A stretch of 60,000 nt of DNA from Owenia fusiformis (lineage: Eukaryota > Annelida > Polychaeta > Sabellida > Oweniidae): the NCBI GenBank assembly GCA_903813345.2, contig CAIIXF020000009.1, positions 34,839,759-34,899,758 of the forward strand, in the 5' to 3' direction. Position numbers and translations under genes: made by a program. This document shows, piece by piece, positions 22,623 through 34,239 of the stretch. The notes under the pieces were generated by a model. That model had not been told where the DNA came from, ran no database searches, and was given only the letters and a program-made list of their open reading frames with translations. Position 1 is the stretch's first letter; the number at the start of each line of letters is the position of its first letter.

Positions 22623-23133
22623 GTGTGTAAACTATAAATTGTTTTCACAAACATGCTTAACATCATATGATCCGTGAACACCCGGCTTCCTAACGCTTTT
22701 TTCAAATTTGCTCTACGGTGGACGTACGGTGGCCATAGCTTCACAAGATCAAGATCGATATAGAAAATCTGCATCTTACTGCTTGACCCTGTATTTTATG
22801 CTGTGTATTTTTCTACGGCCGCCGTATGGTTGCCGTAGAGCAAATGTGACTGAGGCAATAATCAGATTCAAAGACGTGTTCGCCTAATTCCTCAGTCACA
22901 TTTAATCTACGGCAACCGTACGGCGGCCGTAGCTTCCCAAAATCGAGAGAAGTATGCAGCATAATAGGGATGCTGTACGACCGATGCGGATTTTCTATAT
23001 CGATTTTATAAAGCTATGGCCCCATTGCGGCCGCCGTAGAGCAGATGTGAATGAAGCGTTGGAAAACCGGGTGTTCACGGATCAATCATGTTAAGCATGT
23101 TTGTGAAAACAATTTATAGTTTACACACTTTCT
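22623..23133. repeat. Foldback element, about 150-bp arms, nested palindrome
   Basis: Arms 22623-22773 and 22989-23133 are inverted copies; shared phrases are GTGTAAACTATAAATTGTTT, GATCCGTGAACACCCGG and GATATAGAAAATC. A second inverted pair sits between them at 22811-22933 (CTACGGCCGCCGTA with ACGGCAACCGTACGGCGGCC). Confidence 0.85.
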
Positions 23134-24166
23134 TTGCAATTGTAATGACATTATATTTCTTATCCGTGCATTGGGGTTTACATGTGTTTAGCGATTGTGT
23201 GAGATCTTTCTTGCCTGTATAATATTCCGGGATAAAATTCCACCCTTTAAGAATTATCCTTCAAAAGAAAGTTGGTAAGAGGATTTAGAAACAGTTCGTT
23301 TTCTTTTCTGGTTTCTGTATAGAGTATTGAGAACGATGCAAATAAAGGGCTTAAAGTTTCCGAACAAAGACAATGTTTTCCAGTTGCCAATCACAAACTG
23401 ACCGCCACACATTCAACAGTTCAGCAAGGTAGATCTATATTTCCTGATTTGACCAGTAATGATGAATAGGACTAGTTAATGTTTGTCAACTGATTCTTTT
23501 TTTCTAATGTTCCGTATTTTGACACGGACTTTTGGAACAAATGTCATTAACGTCCTTAAGATCATTATTTTGTCAACAATATCAGGAAGTGATCTGTAAA
23601 CATGGCATTGTTCAGTTTCCTTAAATGTCTCCAAGAGTCATGTCTACATTGGTTTACTTTCTTGAATTTTAATCCTGGTTGATGAACATCGACATCACTA
23701 CTAGTATAGTACAAACAAACACACAAACAAACTACCAAACAAAATGAAGCGAAGACCAATAATTAAAGCCAGTGTTCCTGGTCTGGTGCATTAAATTATA
23801 AATATCAAAAAAACGTTTTCAGAATGTAGTTAGCTTTCAATAATTTCATTCCAGGTCTTATTCATTCCAACTGCAGAAGTGTCAATTTAACATTTTGAAC
23901 AAGTCTGTAGTTTTATCCATACATACAGTGACATCTATAGGTCACATTGACTGTTAAAAGGAGCAATCAACATCGTTCTAAAAGCTTACATTCTTTGCAA
24001 ATATCTCTTTGTGTCTTGACTCTACCCACATTTACATGGGGGCAATGCCTTATTTTCAAAGCTGTTTGAGAGAACTCTATAACAGACAAGAAAATTATCA
24101 ATTATATTTAATAAAATTGATCTGACTCGTATTAGTTGACGGAAAACTGAAACAGGTTTTCTCAAC

Positions 24167-24370
24167 TTGAGCCAGCGGTGGGGGGGGGGGGGTCGATGGG
24201 TTCCTCCCTGGCCAAAAATTCTTTCAAATCATGCAGTTTTTCACCATTCTGAGCACCTTTTCAGTGATTTTGGCCATTTTTGGACCAAAATTGTCAAAAG
24301 TAACCCCCCCTGGATGAATTTTTCAACAAATGAACTCTCCCCTTGGCAAATCCTGGCTACAGGCCTGAAT
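24167..24370. repeat. Dispersed repeat with poly-G tract
   Basis: Begins with a 14-G tract and ends CCTGGCTACAGGCCTG, a border like that of many dispersed invertebrate repeats. The G-rich part and the GGCCCGT/AGGCC border resemble those at 34240-35975. Family unknown to me. Confidence 0.45.
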
Positions 24371-25589
24371 AATAATGACTTTATATTATTTTACAATAAC
24401 TCACCTACACATCTGTTGTATTCCGTTAATGATTCATTGTGTACAAATATAGGATCAACTCTTGTGTTAACTTTCCTCATTTGAAACTTTTGAAGCATTG
24501 TATTAGTACTTTTTTGTTGTATGTTTTAATCGAAGTACTCTCCACAGATTTAGATATATTTTAATGTTTATTTTGCTGTATTGTGATATAAATGACCTCT
24601 AAGTAGAGATTCCAACACGCTTGATTGCGTCTTTTCTTTTTAAATCACAGTATTTGCTCATTTGAATCAAGTATAATTATCCAGTCTTTCAGCGTTGATA
24701 ATGTTAATCCAGGTAATGATTTTCTAGTTGTTTTTTATACTAAAATCATTTATAATATTAAGGCCTGCAATGTATTTTTCTTATGTTTCATTTTACGAAC
24801 TGTTGCATTGTTAAATTATGCACAGATATTATGAACAGCGTCAGAAAACTTGCATTTTGTGCCCATTACTTGCCCGCCATCGTGAGATATCACAGCCTTC
24901 TCTCAGTTTCCTTCTTGTGCATGGCAGAGATGGTCTGAGTATCAGAATGCTTGCCCCAATTTATTTCACATTCCAACCCATGATAGATACACATTTAAAT
25001 TTTCTGTGACTGTCTGATACGGTGGCTTACTCAATGATGCAGATTTATCTCATTAGTATAAGTTTAACACTAGTGGCTGCACGTTTATTAATTAGTGCAA
25101 CCATTGCATGTTGACTATTCTAACATTTGTCAATAATGGCAATAACCGAAATTATTTCAATAACAGTCATTGACCAGTCATCAATTATTTAAAAGCAGTG
25201 GATAATACTGGTAATGATGTAATCCTGATTTATAGATCTAGACTTTTAAGGTAGACCTCGTAGGAGACTGTAATATTAAATTGTACATGTAGTGTTAAAG
25301 GTCCAATATCAAGTTTAAATCACTTTGGCTTTGAAACTTTTCTTTTAGATTTCATAAAGTGCTTTTAGAAAGACTTTTTGTTCGAAAAATCGTGAATTTA
25401 TTTAGTAATAAAGGAGTGGTATCGATATGGTGAACTTTTTGAACACGTGTTTCTCTTAGACCAGTCATCAAAATATTCTGATAATTTAACTCATCGTCGA
25501 TTTAATGGTCATCTTTTGGATTGTAGTACTATAATTTGAATTATTTATATTTTCTTTTCTCTATATTGTTTTAGAAAACGCATCAGATA

Positions 25590-26090
25590 CTTTTTTCGTT
25601 CTTGGTATCATATGTTCGGAATGAAATGAAAGATCTATTCGAACCTCATTGGAATAAAACGACATAAACACAACGTGTTTAGGTCTCTCAATATTATAAT
25701 TCACGGGTGTTAAAACAAGAATATACCATGAGCACATGCTTTGAAGATCCGCGTTGTTTGAACCTACCGCCGAGCACACATTAAGACCCGTTACACAGTC
25801 ATGATACCGCCGAGCAAGCTCATTGCATCATCGGGTCTGCTTTACCCCCGTGTAATTGTACAAAGGAAAGTTTGGTTGATTTAAACAAAAAGTATATTGT
25901 TAATGAATCAAAAGGCTTATCTTAATTTTTATTTATTTATGGGGGTTTTCTTTTAAGTTTTTGGATACTTTTTGTTAAATCAACCAACTTTTCCTTTGTA
26001 TAACTATAATATTGAGAGGTCTAAGAAAATGTTGTATATGCTATTTTGTTCCAACCAGGTTCGGAAAGAAATTTTATTTCATTTTCAAAA
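25590..26090. repeat. Diverged foldback element
   Basis: The outer arms pair TCTCAATATTATAAT (25685-25699) with ATAATATTGAGAGG (26005-26020) and their flanks (TTCGAACCTCATTGG with CCAACCAGGTTCGG). The inner arms pair AAGGAAAGTTTGGTTGATTT with AAATCAACCAACTTTTCCTT. Confidence 0.7.
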
Positions 26091-26706
26091 AATGGTAGAA
26101 CGGAACAGAAAACAATTGCACTAAAAAACAAAAAATGTTAACAAAAACAGTTATATAAAATATATATAAATAATTTTCGCATTAAATTATTGTCAATCAG
26201 TCAACATTACATAAAGAACCGTGTTTTTTACAGAATGTTTTCAAAGATTGATTTAAGAGAAAAACATTGTTGAATTAAGTTCACCATATTGATACCTGTC
26301 CTTTTAGAGTCACACATACCTTTTAATAGGCAATAATTCACCAATGCAGCATTTATCGTCTTTCGTAATAAAATAATTCGTAATTGATAAATGAACTATT
26401 TCGTGCATGAAAATGATTCAGAGACAAAAAGCATTTCAAAATTTTAGTCCACATAGAAACCAATGGTAAAATAATAATGAAAACATAACATACTGTATTT
26501 TCATTTTTCAACTTAGTCAGACAATCAACATGGGATTATTTTGATAGTTTAACATATTTAGAAAATTTCGACATAGAAAAAATATTAAATTTTTTTCAAA
26601 TAATTTTTGTCACATTAGTTACTTAGGGTGCAACATTTCTTTGATATGCCAAACAGAACAGCGGCACATTCAATATAATATTTTGTTATTGAAATAGTAT
26701 GACCTT

Positions 26707-27027
26707 TGTTCAGTCTTCGCAATCGCATGTTAAAACGATAATGTGTTTTGCACTGTACAGTGGAATATTATTCCATGATTAAAAAAGGCAAAAAAATTAA
26801 TATTTGAAAAATAAAAAGGTGACAACTTATTCCCCGAAAACCTGTTTTTTAAATTCTCTAAAGCAACTTTTAAAGTCTTGAAAAAATGGTAAATGAATGA
26901 TAAAAACAGTCTTGGCAATCGCATGTTAAAACGATAATGTGTTTTGCACTGTACAGTGGATCCATGATTAAAAAAGGCAAAAAATTTAATATTTGAAAAA
27001 AAAGCTGACAACTTATTCCCCGAAAAA
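26707..27027. repeat. Tandem duplication, about 198-bp spacing
   Basis: CAATCGCATGTTAAAACGAT through GACAACTTATTCCCCGAAAA occurs twice in direct orientation (from about 26708 and 26906), with small indels between copies. Confidence 0.85.
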
Positions 27028-27189
27028 CATATTTTCAAACTTTGAATGGGAAACCAAGTAAAGGCTGTTATCTTGTATCGTACTTCTCAGTTAAGGAAGA
27101 CCTAGAAGAGGCTTTCGATAGACGAGATGCAAGTAGAAATAATCTTGATTTTCACCATTAAGAATTAAAAATTTATTAAAAGCGATATC

Positions 27190-28010
27190 ATGGAAAAGTA
27201 CATCTAAAAATCTTGTTTAAAAAGTGTTTATCAAATTTGAAAATCTAATTTTCTTTGAAAATGTGACTTCGGGGAGATTCTCCATAGACCCCATGTTATA
27301 AAATAACAAAAAGTGAAATATCTTTTCTTATATTGGACGGATTATATTTTCTTTTATTGGTCATTTTAATTTGTATAGTTACCAGATACATAAGGGTAAT
27401 ATAAAAAAGTGATGAATATCCAAGTTTAAGGAAACTTTCTAATACCTAGCCTTGCCCAAGTCGGTATTTTTTACTTATCTGATCTTGAATTATTACATAG
27501 TAATCAAGATAAGTAAAAGAGACCGACTTGGGCAAGGCTATCTAATACCCTGCCATGTTATCTACCAAGAATAAGCCACCTGGTGGTGAAACTGGTAACT
27601 ACTATGATTTTCACCTATATTATACAACTCATTTGCCTGTTACATATTTATAAAAAGGAAGGTTTGTTATACAATGTACCGGATCAGGCCAAACGTTGAT
27701 TAGTTGAATAGTGTTATTACGTGAGCATCTGGTTGAAAACTAGGTATTGGTTACCCAAAGGCCAAAAAATTAATTGACAAGGTTACCAGTTTCACCAATG
27801 TATGACTTATTCTGATTAGATAGACATGGCAGACTGTGACAGAGGAAGAAGTTAAAAGAGGAAAGAAGGCTATTTTGCTTCTTTAGACTTTATAACATGG
27901 GCTCTATGGGGAATCTCCCTTACCTAGAACTCACATTTTTAAAGAAAACAAAAATTTCAAAGTTCATGAATGTTTTTTGAAGCCACATTTCTAGATGTAA
28001 TTTTATGTGC
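27190..28010. repeat. Diverged foldback with nested hairpin
   Basis: Paired segments from outside in: ACATCTAAAAATC with its partner near 27990; GGGGAGATTCTCCATAGA with CTATGGGGAATCTCCC; CACCTGGTGGTGAAACTGGT with ACCAGTTTCACCAATG. A near-perfect hairpin (CTTGCCCAAGTCGGT / ACCGACTTGGGCAAG, 27449-27538) lies near the centre. It is about 430 bp upstream of the C1GALT1 start codon. Confidence 0.7.
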
Positions 28011-28438
28011 ACATTTCAAATATGACATCACTTATACAATGGCCAAAAATGCTTCTAAATGATAATTAATTTCCACATATGGAGATTTTGTCAGGAAAGG
28101 AGTAGGATCAGCGTTCAAAACTATGCGTCAATAATCAATATTGCATGTAATAAATAAATGTAAAAATATTAAAGAGGTTCCCATTTTCCCGTGTTATTTC
28201 AGGCTTTGAGCAATTTGATACTTTGTAACACTTCTCAAATTTGACTTATAATTTTAATTATTGGAAATTGACTTATATTAAATTACCATAATAACAGGCC
28301 CCGAGCCTTTTTTGTGATTATACATTGATACCCGTTGAAGAGTTTAAGTTCATCATCAAGGAGTCGACACAACTATGATTATTTGTTATAATAGCTGATA
28401 ATGATCCATCAAAACTACAGCAAAAAACTAAAGTTAAA

Positions 28439-28649
28439 ATGCGCGTGAAATTAAATCAATTAAATCAAGTATTCATCTTCCTAGTTGGCGTTTTTCTGGG
28501 ATTGTTCATTAACATTTCTCAAACAAATGATGAATCAATGCGTACAAAATATTCATCTGGATTGGATGTTCAAGAATCATTGCAGCAATTAAAGTTTCAC
28601 AGGGAAACCGAAACAACAAAGCTTTTTGAGGACGGCATTCAATACCATG
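28439..28649 (+). CDS. C1GALT1: C1GALT1 exon 1: signal anchor and stem
   Basis: ATG at 28439 begins [20 protein letters not shown]. Ends CAT G|GTAAGA in phase 1. The open frame runs on into the intron to 28681, which is read-through. Confidence 0.9.
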
Positions 28650-31600
28650 GTAAGACATTAATTATAATTGTACCGATGTAATTGTAACAATGGAAAATAG
28701 TAGCATATTCCAGATGATAGTTATGTACGTGTATTTAGTAAGAGCTACAGTGTATGTACGTGTTTCAGATAATACAAGGTTGGCAGACAGTCTTTACAAA
28801 AGAGTACGTGTACTTTGCTGGATCTTGTCTTCCCCAGACAACCTTAAAAGAAAAGCTCAACATGTCCGTGCCACCTGGGCGAAGCGATGCAATATTGTTA
28901 TATTCATCAGCTCCAAGACAAATACAAATTTCCCGGCAGTGGGTTTTAACACAACTGAAGGCGTATACCATGTAACTGCTAAGACAATGCATGCATTTAA
29001 ATACTGTTGGGATTATTATAGGGATCAAGCTGACTGGTTCCTTAAAGCTGATGATGATTCATTCGTCATCCTAGAAAATCTGCGATATTTTTTATCAGCT
29101 TATAAACGAACAGATCCTTTATACTTTGGACATAAGTTTAAGACAAAGCTGAAACAGGACTATTTCCAGGGTGGAGCGGGTTATGTGTTATCTCATGAAG
29201 CACTGAGACGTTTTGGTGAGAAGGGATTTCAGGATCCCAAACACTGTCGCCCAAAAGGAGGCGCAGAAGACATCGAGATTGCAAAATGTATGGAACATCT
29301 AGGAGTTACCATGGGAGACTCGAGGGATGCTATGGGACGGAGTCGTTTTCATGTTTTTAATCCCCCAATACAACTCGAGGGAAGATTTCCTGCATGGTAC
29401 TACAAGCATGATGCGCATGGAGCTCCATATGTAAGAGCATTTGAAGTTGTTAAAAGTATCCTATAGCTAATGTTACGCGGTAAATGGCATACATTCATGG
29501 TTGCGCGGTATTTGTGATACAGGTGAATATGCCATACTCACCTGCGGTATATGGCATATTCCGCAAGTGAGTATGCGATATTCCGCAGTGAATATGCGAT
29601 ACATTGATTTCAGTGAATACCCGATACTCACCTGCGGAATATGTCATACTCACTTGCGGAATATGCCATAGACCGCAGGTGAATATGACATATACCGCAG
29701 GTGAAAACGTGATACAGAAAGCGTTGGTTTGATTGGTTGCGAGAATCGACTCTAAATGTAAAACTATACGCTAGATTACCAATATATTTAGTGCGTCGAG
29801 TACTAATATATGAATCCTGGATTGATTAAGTTTATTACGCGAGATTGGTGACTGATACTTCTGCTAAGTTAATATATTCGATACACAGTACTCACGGTCT
29901 CCGATACTACCCAACGTAAATCGTTCCGGACTTGTTTTTCATAACCATTTGGACTTGATTTATGGAAAAAAGTAGAGGTAGGTTTGTAAATTTGGTTATG
30001 AACTTGCTCTCACTTGACTCTATATAAATTATAACACAATTATAAAACTTACCATACTATATACCCTATCTTCAGGCACACGCAAACGCCTTTTTTGTAC
30101 GAACCGTTTGCTATAGTCTTGTTATTTCGGGATGTGAGCGATTCTGCAAGTGTTTTCACCTATTTTGCCTGATAATCACCAGCCTGCCTTTTATCCAATG
30201 AATACACCGATTTATAATGAAAGTAGCCATATTGTGAACGAAAATCATGATTTAAAATGGTTTAAATGAGTAGCAATTGTCGAAAGAATATTTTTTAGAT
30301 TTAACCATTTGGACGTGACCTAAATATTTAAGTTAATGATGTTGACTTGTTATTGGAACGTTTCTGACTTGTGTTATTGGAACGTTTCTGACTTGTAGAA
30401 CACAATGAACCATTTTTAAGTGTGGAACAGCTCCATAAACTTTATAGATTTCCAACAAAACAGTAGAAGAAGTTGTCTGAGTGATACTATCTAAATGATC
30501 ATCATTAATTAAACGTATTAAGAGATACTTGTCAAGGTTGAATTAGGGAATCATTACAGATACATGTTCTTTACTTGATACTTTCAAGGGGCAAGAATTC
30601 ATGTAGAGAGAAAAGTTGATTTTTTACTTTTTCTTGTGTTTTGCCTCTTTGCTTTTTTAAAGACTTCACTCGTCGCTATTTTCAATTTGTCTATGAAAAA
30701 TGTGAGCATAAGTTTGCCTCGAATAAGACTTTAAAAGCATCTTATTGGCTTCAAACTGACTTCCATGCTTATATTAATGCTAAGCAAGAAGTTTAGTGAA
30801 AGTTGAGAAGAAATAATTAGTTTTAATCGTTATTTACTGTTAAAAATCTACTGGTTTGTCCCTAGATTATTAACAATTTGATTCATTATTATTTGTTATG
30901 ATTTCATGATTTGCCTCACTGCATGCAGGTTTTTGCCTCGGATTCTTCTTTAGACTTTCCCCTTAACTTCCAATGCACTAAATACGTTAAAAAAGCCCAG
31001 CGTCGCCTCTTTTAAATGGCCTGGGTTTTGACTCTTTTTAATACGAGAGATGTGTCGCCTAAGACAGGATTTGCTGTAAACTTACAATAATAATATTAAC
31101 CCCAAATGTATTTTGAAAAGAATATATAGAAACATCATCGATCGCCGAAATACGATCTATGCCCGCACATACATGGATTCCATCATCTTTTTTATTTGAC
31201 ACATGGCCTTGAATCGCATGCGCTTCTGAAGAGGACTGGGTTCAACGTATTCTTCCTCCTATATCGAGGTGCCATCATCAAATGACAGCTTTGAGCCTAA
31301 TTTATCACACATCCGGAATCCATAATCCAGTGTTTTGTAACGACATATGCCTTTATCACGAAAAGGGACGTCAAGCCTGAATAAACCGGAGGGATGGTCC
31401 CTCTTGAAGTGTTCAAAGAATATATTTTTATCTGCACTTTTAAAAGTACATTCGTGACACTTGTTTCTGGGAACTGAAATTACAAAATCTGTGAATATTT
31501 AGTACAAAAACTCCTCTAAAACATAATCATACTAAATCCAATTATTCCAGAAGCATAGACAATTCATCAAACAATGGGAAGTATAAATACCATTACAAGA

Positions 31601-33423
31601 CAATTCCTAATCGTCATTTTTTATCACGTTGTGCACAATTCGCAGTCGTTCACCTAGTGATTATAAGACAAGTCCGTGTCAGAATAAGGACCATTCGCCG
31701 TCGTTAACTCCACTTTTTACATTACGGTCATTTATGGAAATTTGAAGGTACAGATAGTTAAAATATCAACACGATCTTTAATGTAGTGAATATTGTTCCA
31801 CGTTATAAAATGATTTTTTTGTTTAAACATAGTTAAATGACACTAATGCAGATTTAGAACATATTTCTGGCATTTTTGTTATTTAATGCCGATAAATATG
31901 AACTATGATGGCACGATCGCCAAATTAGATATGTGGGTATGAAAAAGAATGTTTTAGGTAGAAGTTAGCGTATGTATTTTTCTAAACGATTGAATTATAT
32001 TACATTTTTGAGCCATTCTGGTGAATGTCTTATCTCATTCTCCTACGAAATGAGTCAAAATGGTTATGAAAAACAAGTCCGGAACGATTCACGTTGGGTA
32101 GTATCGGAGACCGTGGTACTGCTGATTCAATAATCATTATAATAATCTATAACGTTTTACTTGTTCGTTCAATCGATGCAATTGACAATTGCGTACTTCC
32201 GCATCACGTTCTCATTGGTTAATGTGTATGCCATATACCGCAGGTGAATCTGTCATACACCGCAAGTGAATATGCCATATTCGTTGCGGAATATGACATA
32301 TTTTTGTATCGTGTTTACCGCATAACAGCTAATTTGTGCTTTTCTTAAAGAATGTATCGGGTGGGCATAAACAAATGGGCTTTACTTTCATGCTACATTG
32401 ACCCATTATTCCTTATTCAAACCCTTTCAAACTTTAGACATGCAGCTGGTATGATAATTAATAAACATACCAATTTCCAAGGTCATACGGGTAACTTAAG
32501 TAATCTTTATGAAATTTTGTAAGAGGGATGAAGCGGTTTGACAGATTAGAAAATCTCGCTGCAGAAACGTTGATAATTTGTTTTGACGGAGAATGTGAAG
32601 AAAAATGGGTTCACATATGAAAAAGACTTTCTATTTGAGATGGCACGCAATAGACAGATGATGCGTTTATGGCACACGAAAGCGGGAAGAGACTCGAAGA
32701 GACTCATGATCAGGACTCAATCGACCAGTTCGTGGAAAAAATAGTTGTGCGCCATCCGAGAAGAATTAGATGGAAGACCAATTGATCTCCCTTTGAAATG
32801 AAATAAAGATGGGTATCATTTTGAAATGTCTGGCACATGCGTTTTTGACTCGCGTCCCATGAACGGAAACCTTAAAAGATTAAATTGAAATTTAGTCTGT
32901 ATATTAGGGACATAATAAATTTTAATTGTGCACATTTTAAGAGGGTTTCGAAGATAATATAGGGAGTTTAAGCTTGCATATAACATCGAAACGCCAACCT
33001 ATACGTATGACCAATTGTCCATACAAATACATTGCTTAAATATTTTCCGTTCACGTTTAGGTTGTAAAAAACATTGCGAGCTTAAACTCCCTATTAAGTG
33101 TCAAAGTACGGTCCCGCCCGATATATATTGGTTCAAATTTGGATTTCTTATTATGGTTAATTTGCGGATCAATATAGATATTGGATAAACATAATTTGTA
33201 TCAAATACCTAGTTTTTTTCTGAAAACTCCATTTACCTTTAACCTCAGATACGTTTTTGATAATGATATTAAATTTTTGTAGGGTCCTGAAAGCATCAGC
33301 AAATACGCAGTATCATTCCATTCAGTCGAACCCCAAATGATGTACCATTTAGATTACTACATATATCATCTACGTCCTTATGGTATCGTCACTGGCAATA
33401 TGGAACGCAATGCCAAACCTTAA
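28439..33423 (+). CDS. C1GALT1: Core-1 beta-1,3-galactosyltransferase (C1GALT1/T-synthase family), complete spliced gene
   Basis: Exons 28439-28649, 28769-29430 and 33283-33423 join in frame (1014 nt, 337 residues plus TAA). The family adds galactose in beta-1,3 linkage to GalNAc-O-Ser/Thr in the Golgi, making the core 1 O-glycan. The protein begins with a short basic cytosolic tip and one hydrophobic segment ([17 protein letters not shown]), a type II signal anchor. The catalytic domain shows [23 protein letters not shown], the metal-binding DDD at about residues 165-167 in [36 protein letters not shown] and GDSRD. The last exon gives the typical [10 protein letters not shown] and YIYHLRPYG. 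The length is close to that usual for the family. Oddity: the Cys pair that often precedes the AVSFH block is replaced by ESISK. A 2.86-kb transposon sits in intron 2. Confidence 0.95.
28769..29430 (+). CDS. C1GALT1: C1GALT1 exon 2: catalytic domain
   Basis: Acceptor GTGTTTCAG at 28760-28768; enters phase 1 (G+AT, Asp) as [20 protein letters not shown]. Holds the DDD motif and the GGAGYVLS and GDSRD blocks. Ends CCATAT|GTAAGA in phase 0. The frame stays open to a TAG at 29464-29466, but that lies in the intron, because the conserved C-terminus is found in frame at 33283. Confidence 0.95.
29471..32327. mobile_element. 2.86-kb non-autonomous transposon in C1GALT1 intron 2
   Basis: Terminal inverted repeats TGTTACGCGGTAAAT (29471) and TTTACCGCATAACA (to 32327) are flanked by the 5-bp repeat GCTAA on both sides (29466-29470, 32328-32332). 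Subterminal arrays of CCGCAGGTGAATATGCCATA-like units lie at both ends. A longer inner inverted pair (29889-29955 with 32047-32117, sharing TCTCCGATACTACCCAACGT) follows. The middle 2 kb has no ORF over 60 codons, so it must depend on a transposase elsewhere. Superfamily not recognised. Confidence 0.85.
32959..33094. mobile_element. Small hairpin element (about 136 bp) in C1GALT1 intron 2
   Basis: Ends GGGAGTTTAAGCTTGCA and TGCGAGCTTAAACTCCC are inverted copies, flanked by ATA and TAT. No ORF. Confidence 0.75.
33283..33423 (+). CDS. C1GALT1: C1GALT1 exon 3: conserved C-terminus
   Basis: Acceptor TTTTTGTAG, phase 0. Encodes [20 protein letters not shown], then [14 protein letters not shown] and a short tail ending NAKP, TAA. 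Only 46 residues, below usual ORF cut-offs. The SFH and HLRPYG blocks are typical of this family. Confidence 0.95.
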   Translation, partial: GPESISKYAVSFHSVEPQMMYHLDYYIYHLRPYGIVTGNMERNAKP

Positions 33424-33785
33424 GAGGTTTGCTGACGCTCACACATGAGGGTACCAAACAATGCATTTGATGATCGACTTGCATACCAAGCTTATGTTTT
33501 TGATAATGAACTTATTCTGATATTCCTTATTTGGGGGTTATTCCCCTTTAATGGAATACTTAATGGAGGCCGAAGAATTGGTCTTCAGAAACATTCATAT
33601 TTTGGGCTACTAATTATTTTCATCATATATCTTTGCAATTTTTAAAAAATTACTGATATTTAGCTCATTTGTAAGCATTCGATTTCCTACCATCCTTCAA
33701 TATTTCATAACCATCATACTGATAATCACAATGTTACAGCACTTTAAACACAGTGGCCTTTATTTCACTTTAAACAAACCTGCAC

Positions 33786-34004
33786 GTGTCGTCCAAAATG
33801 TCCGTACCTGATTTCTACCTCTGGGGATACGCCAAAGATACTAGCGTGTACAAGAATGACCTTAGGACAAATGCAGACCTCAAAAGGGAGATCATCCGTG
33901 TCATTCAGGCCATATCTGCTGAGGAATGCTGTCGGGACTTTGACAACTTAATTGCGCAGCGCAAGTATGGCCACACCTGGAGCATGTTGTTGAAAGTGCT
34001 GTAA
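33786..34004 (+). pseudogene. Fragment of a mariner/Tc1-like transposase C-terminus
   Basis: The frame reads VPDFYLWGYAKDTSVYKND, then LRTNADLKREIIRVIQAIS and EECCRDFDNLIAQRK. The P-D-F/L-x-LWGYxKD block followed by a helical tail is typical of the end of mariner/Tc1-type DDE transposases, where the last catalytic acid lies at the PDF block. No upstream catalytic part is present, so this is a remnant. Confidence 0.65.
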
Positions 34005-34239
34005 CATTGTGACGAAATTTTGAATGATTCACAAATGTACGAAATATCAGCTGGGAGTAATAAGCCCCACCTGAAAATGACAAAGATATGAAAAAATGCA
34101 GGGTTACCTTTTTAACCACAAGCACCTTGTAAGTGTTCCCAAAAAAGTTAGCCACTTTTGAACAAGTATTTTCTCAGCAATGGATGGGCCGAATTTATGG
34201 AAATACATATTGAGTTACTTTAGGGTATTACCTTAAGCA

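Larger units (their letters stand above)
22139..28438. other. Intergenic region between TMC-A and C1GALT1
   Basis: No exon-like ORF, family motif or RNA gene found. The stretch holds foldbacks at 22623-23133, 25590-26090 and 27190-28010, a dispersed G-rich repeat at 24167-24370 and a tandem duplication at 26707-27027. Promoters for TMC-A (minus) and C1GALT1 (plus) should lie here, but I cannot point to one. Confidence 0.5.

Noticed and set aside
24167-24484. ORF beginning MSQRWGGGGRWVPPW
   Set aside because: Lies in a dispersed G-rich repeat; composition and borders are those of the repeat.
28690-28768. ATG at 28690 as the start of an intronless galactosyltransferase ORF
   Set aside because: An acceptor (TTTCAG) at 28768 joins in phase to the signal-anchor exon at 28439-28649, which supplies the expected type II anchor.
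29431-29466. TAG at 29464 as the real stop of the galactosyltransferase gene
   Set aside because: The frame crosses a good donor (TAT|GTAAGA), and the conserved C-terminal blocks are found in frame and in phase at 33283-33423.
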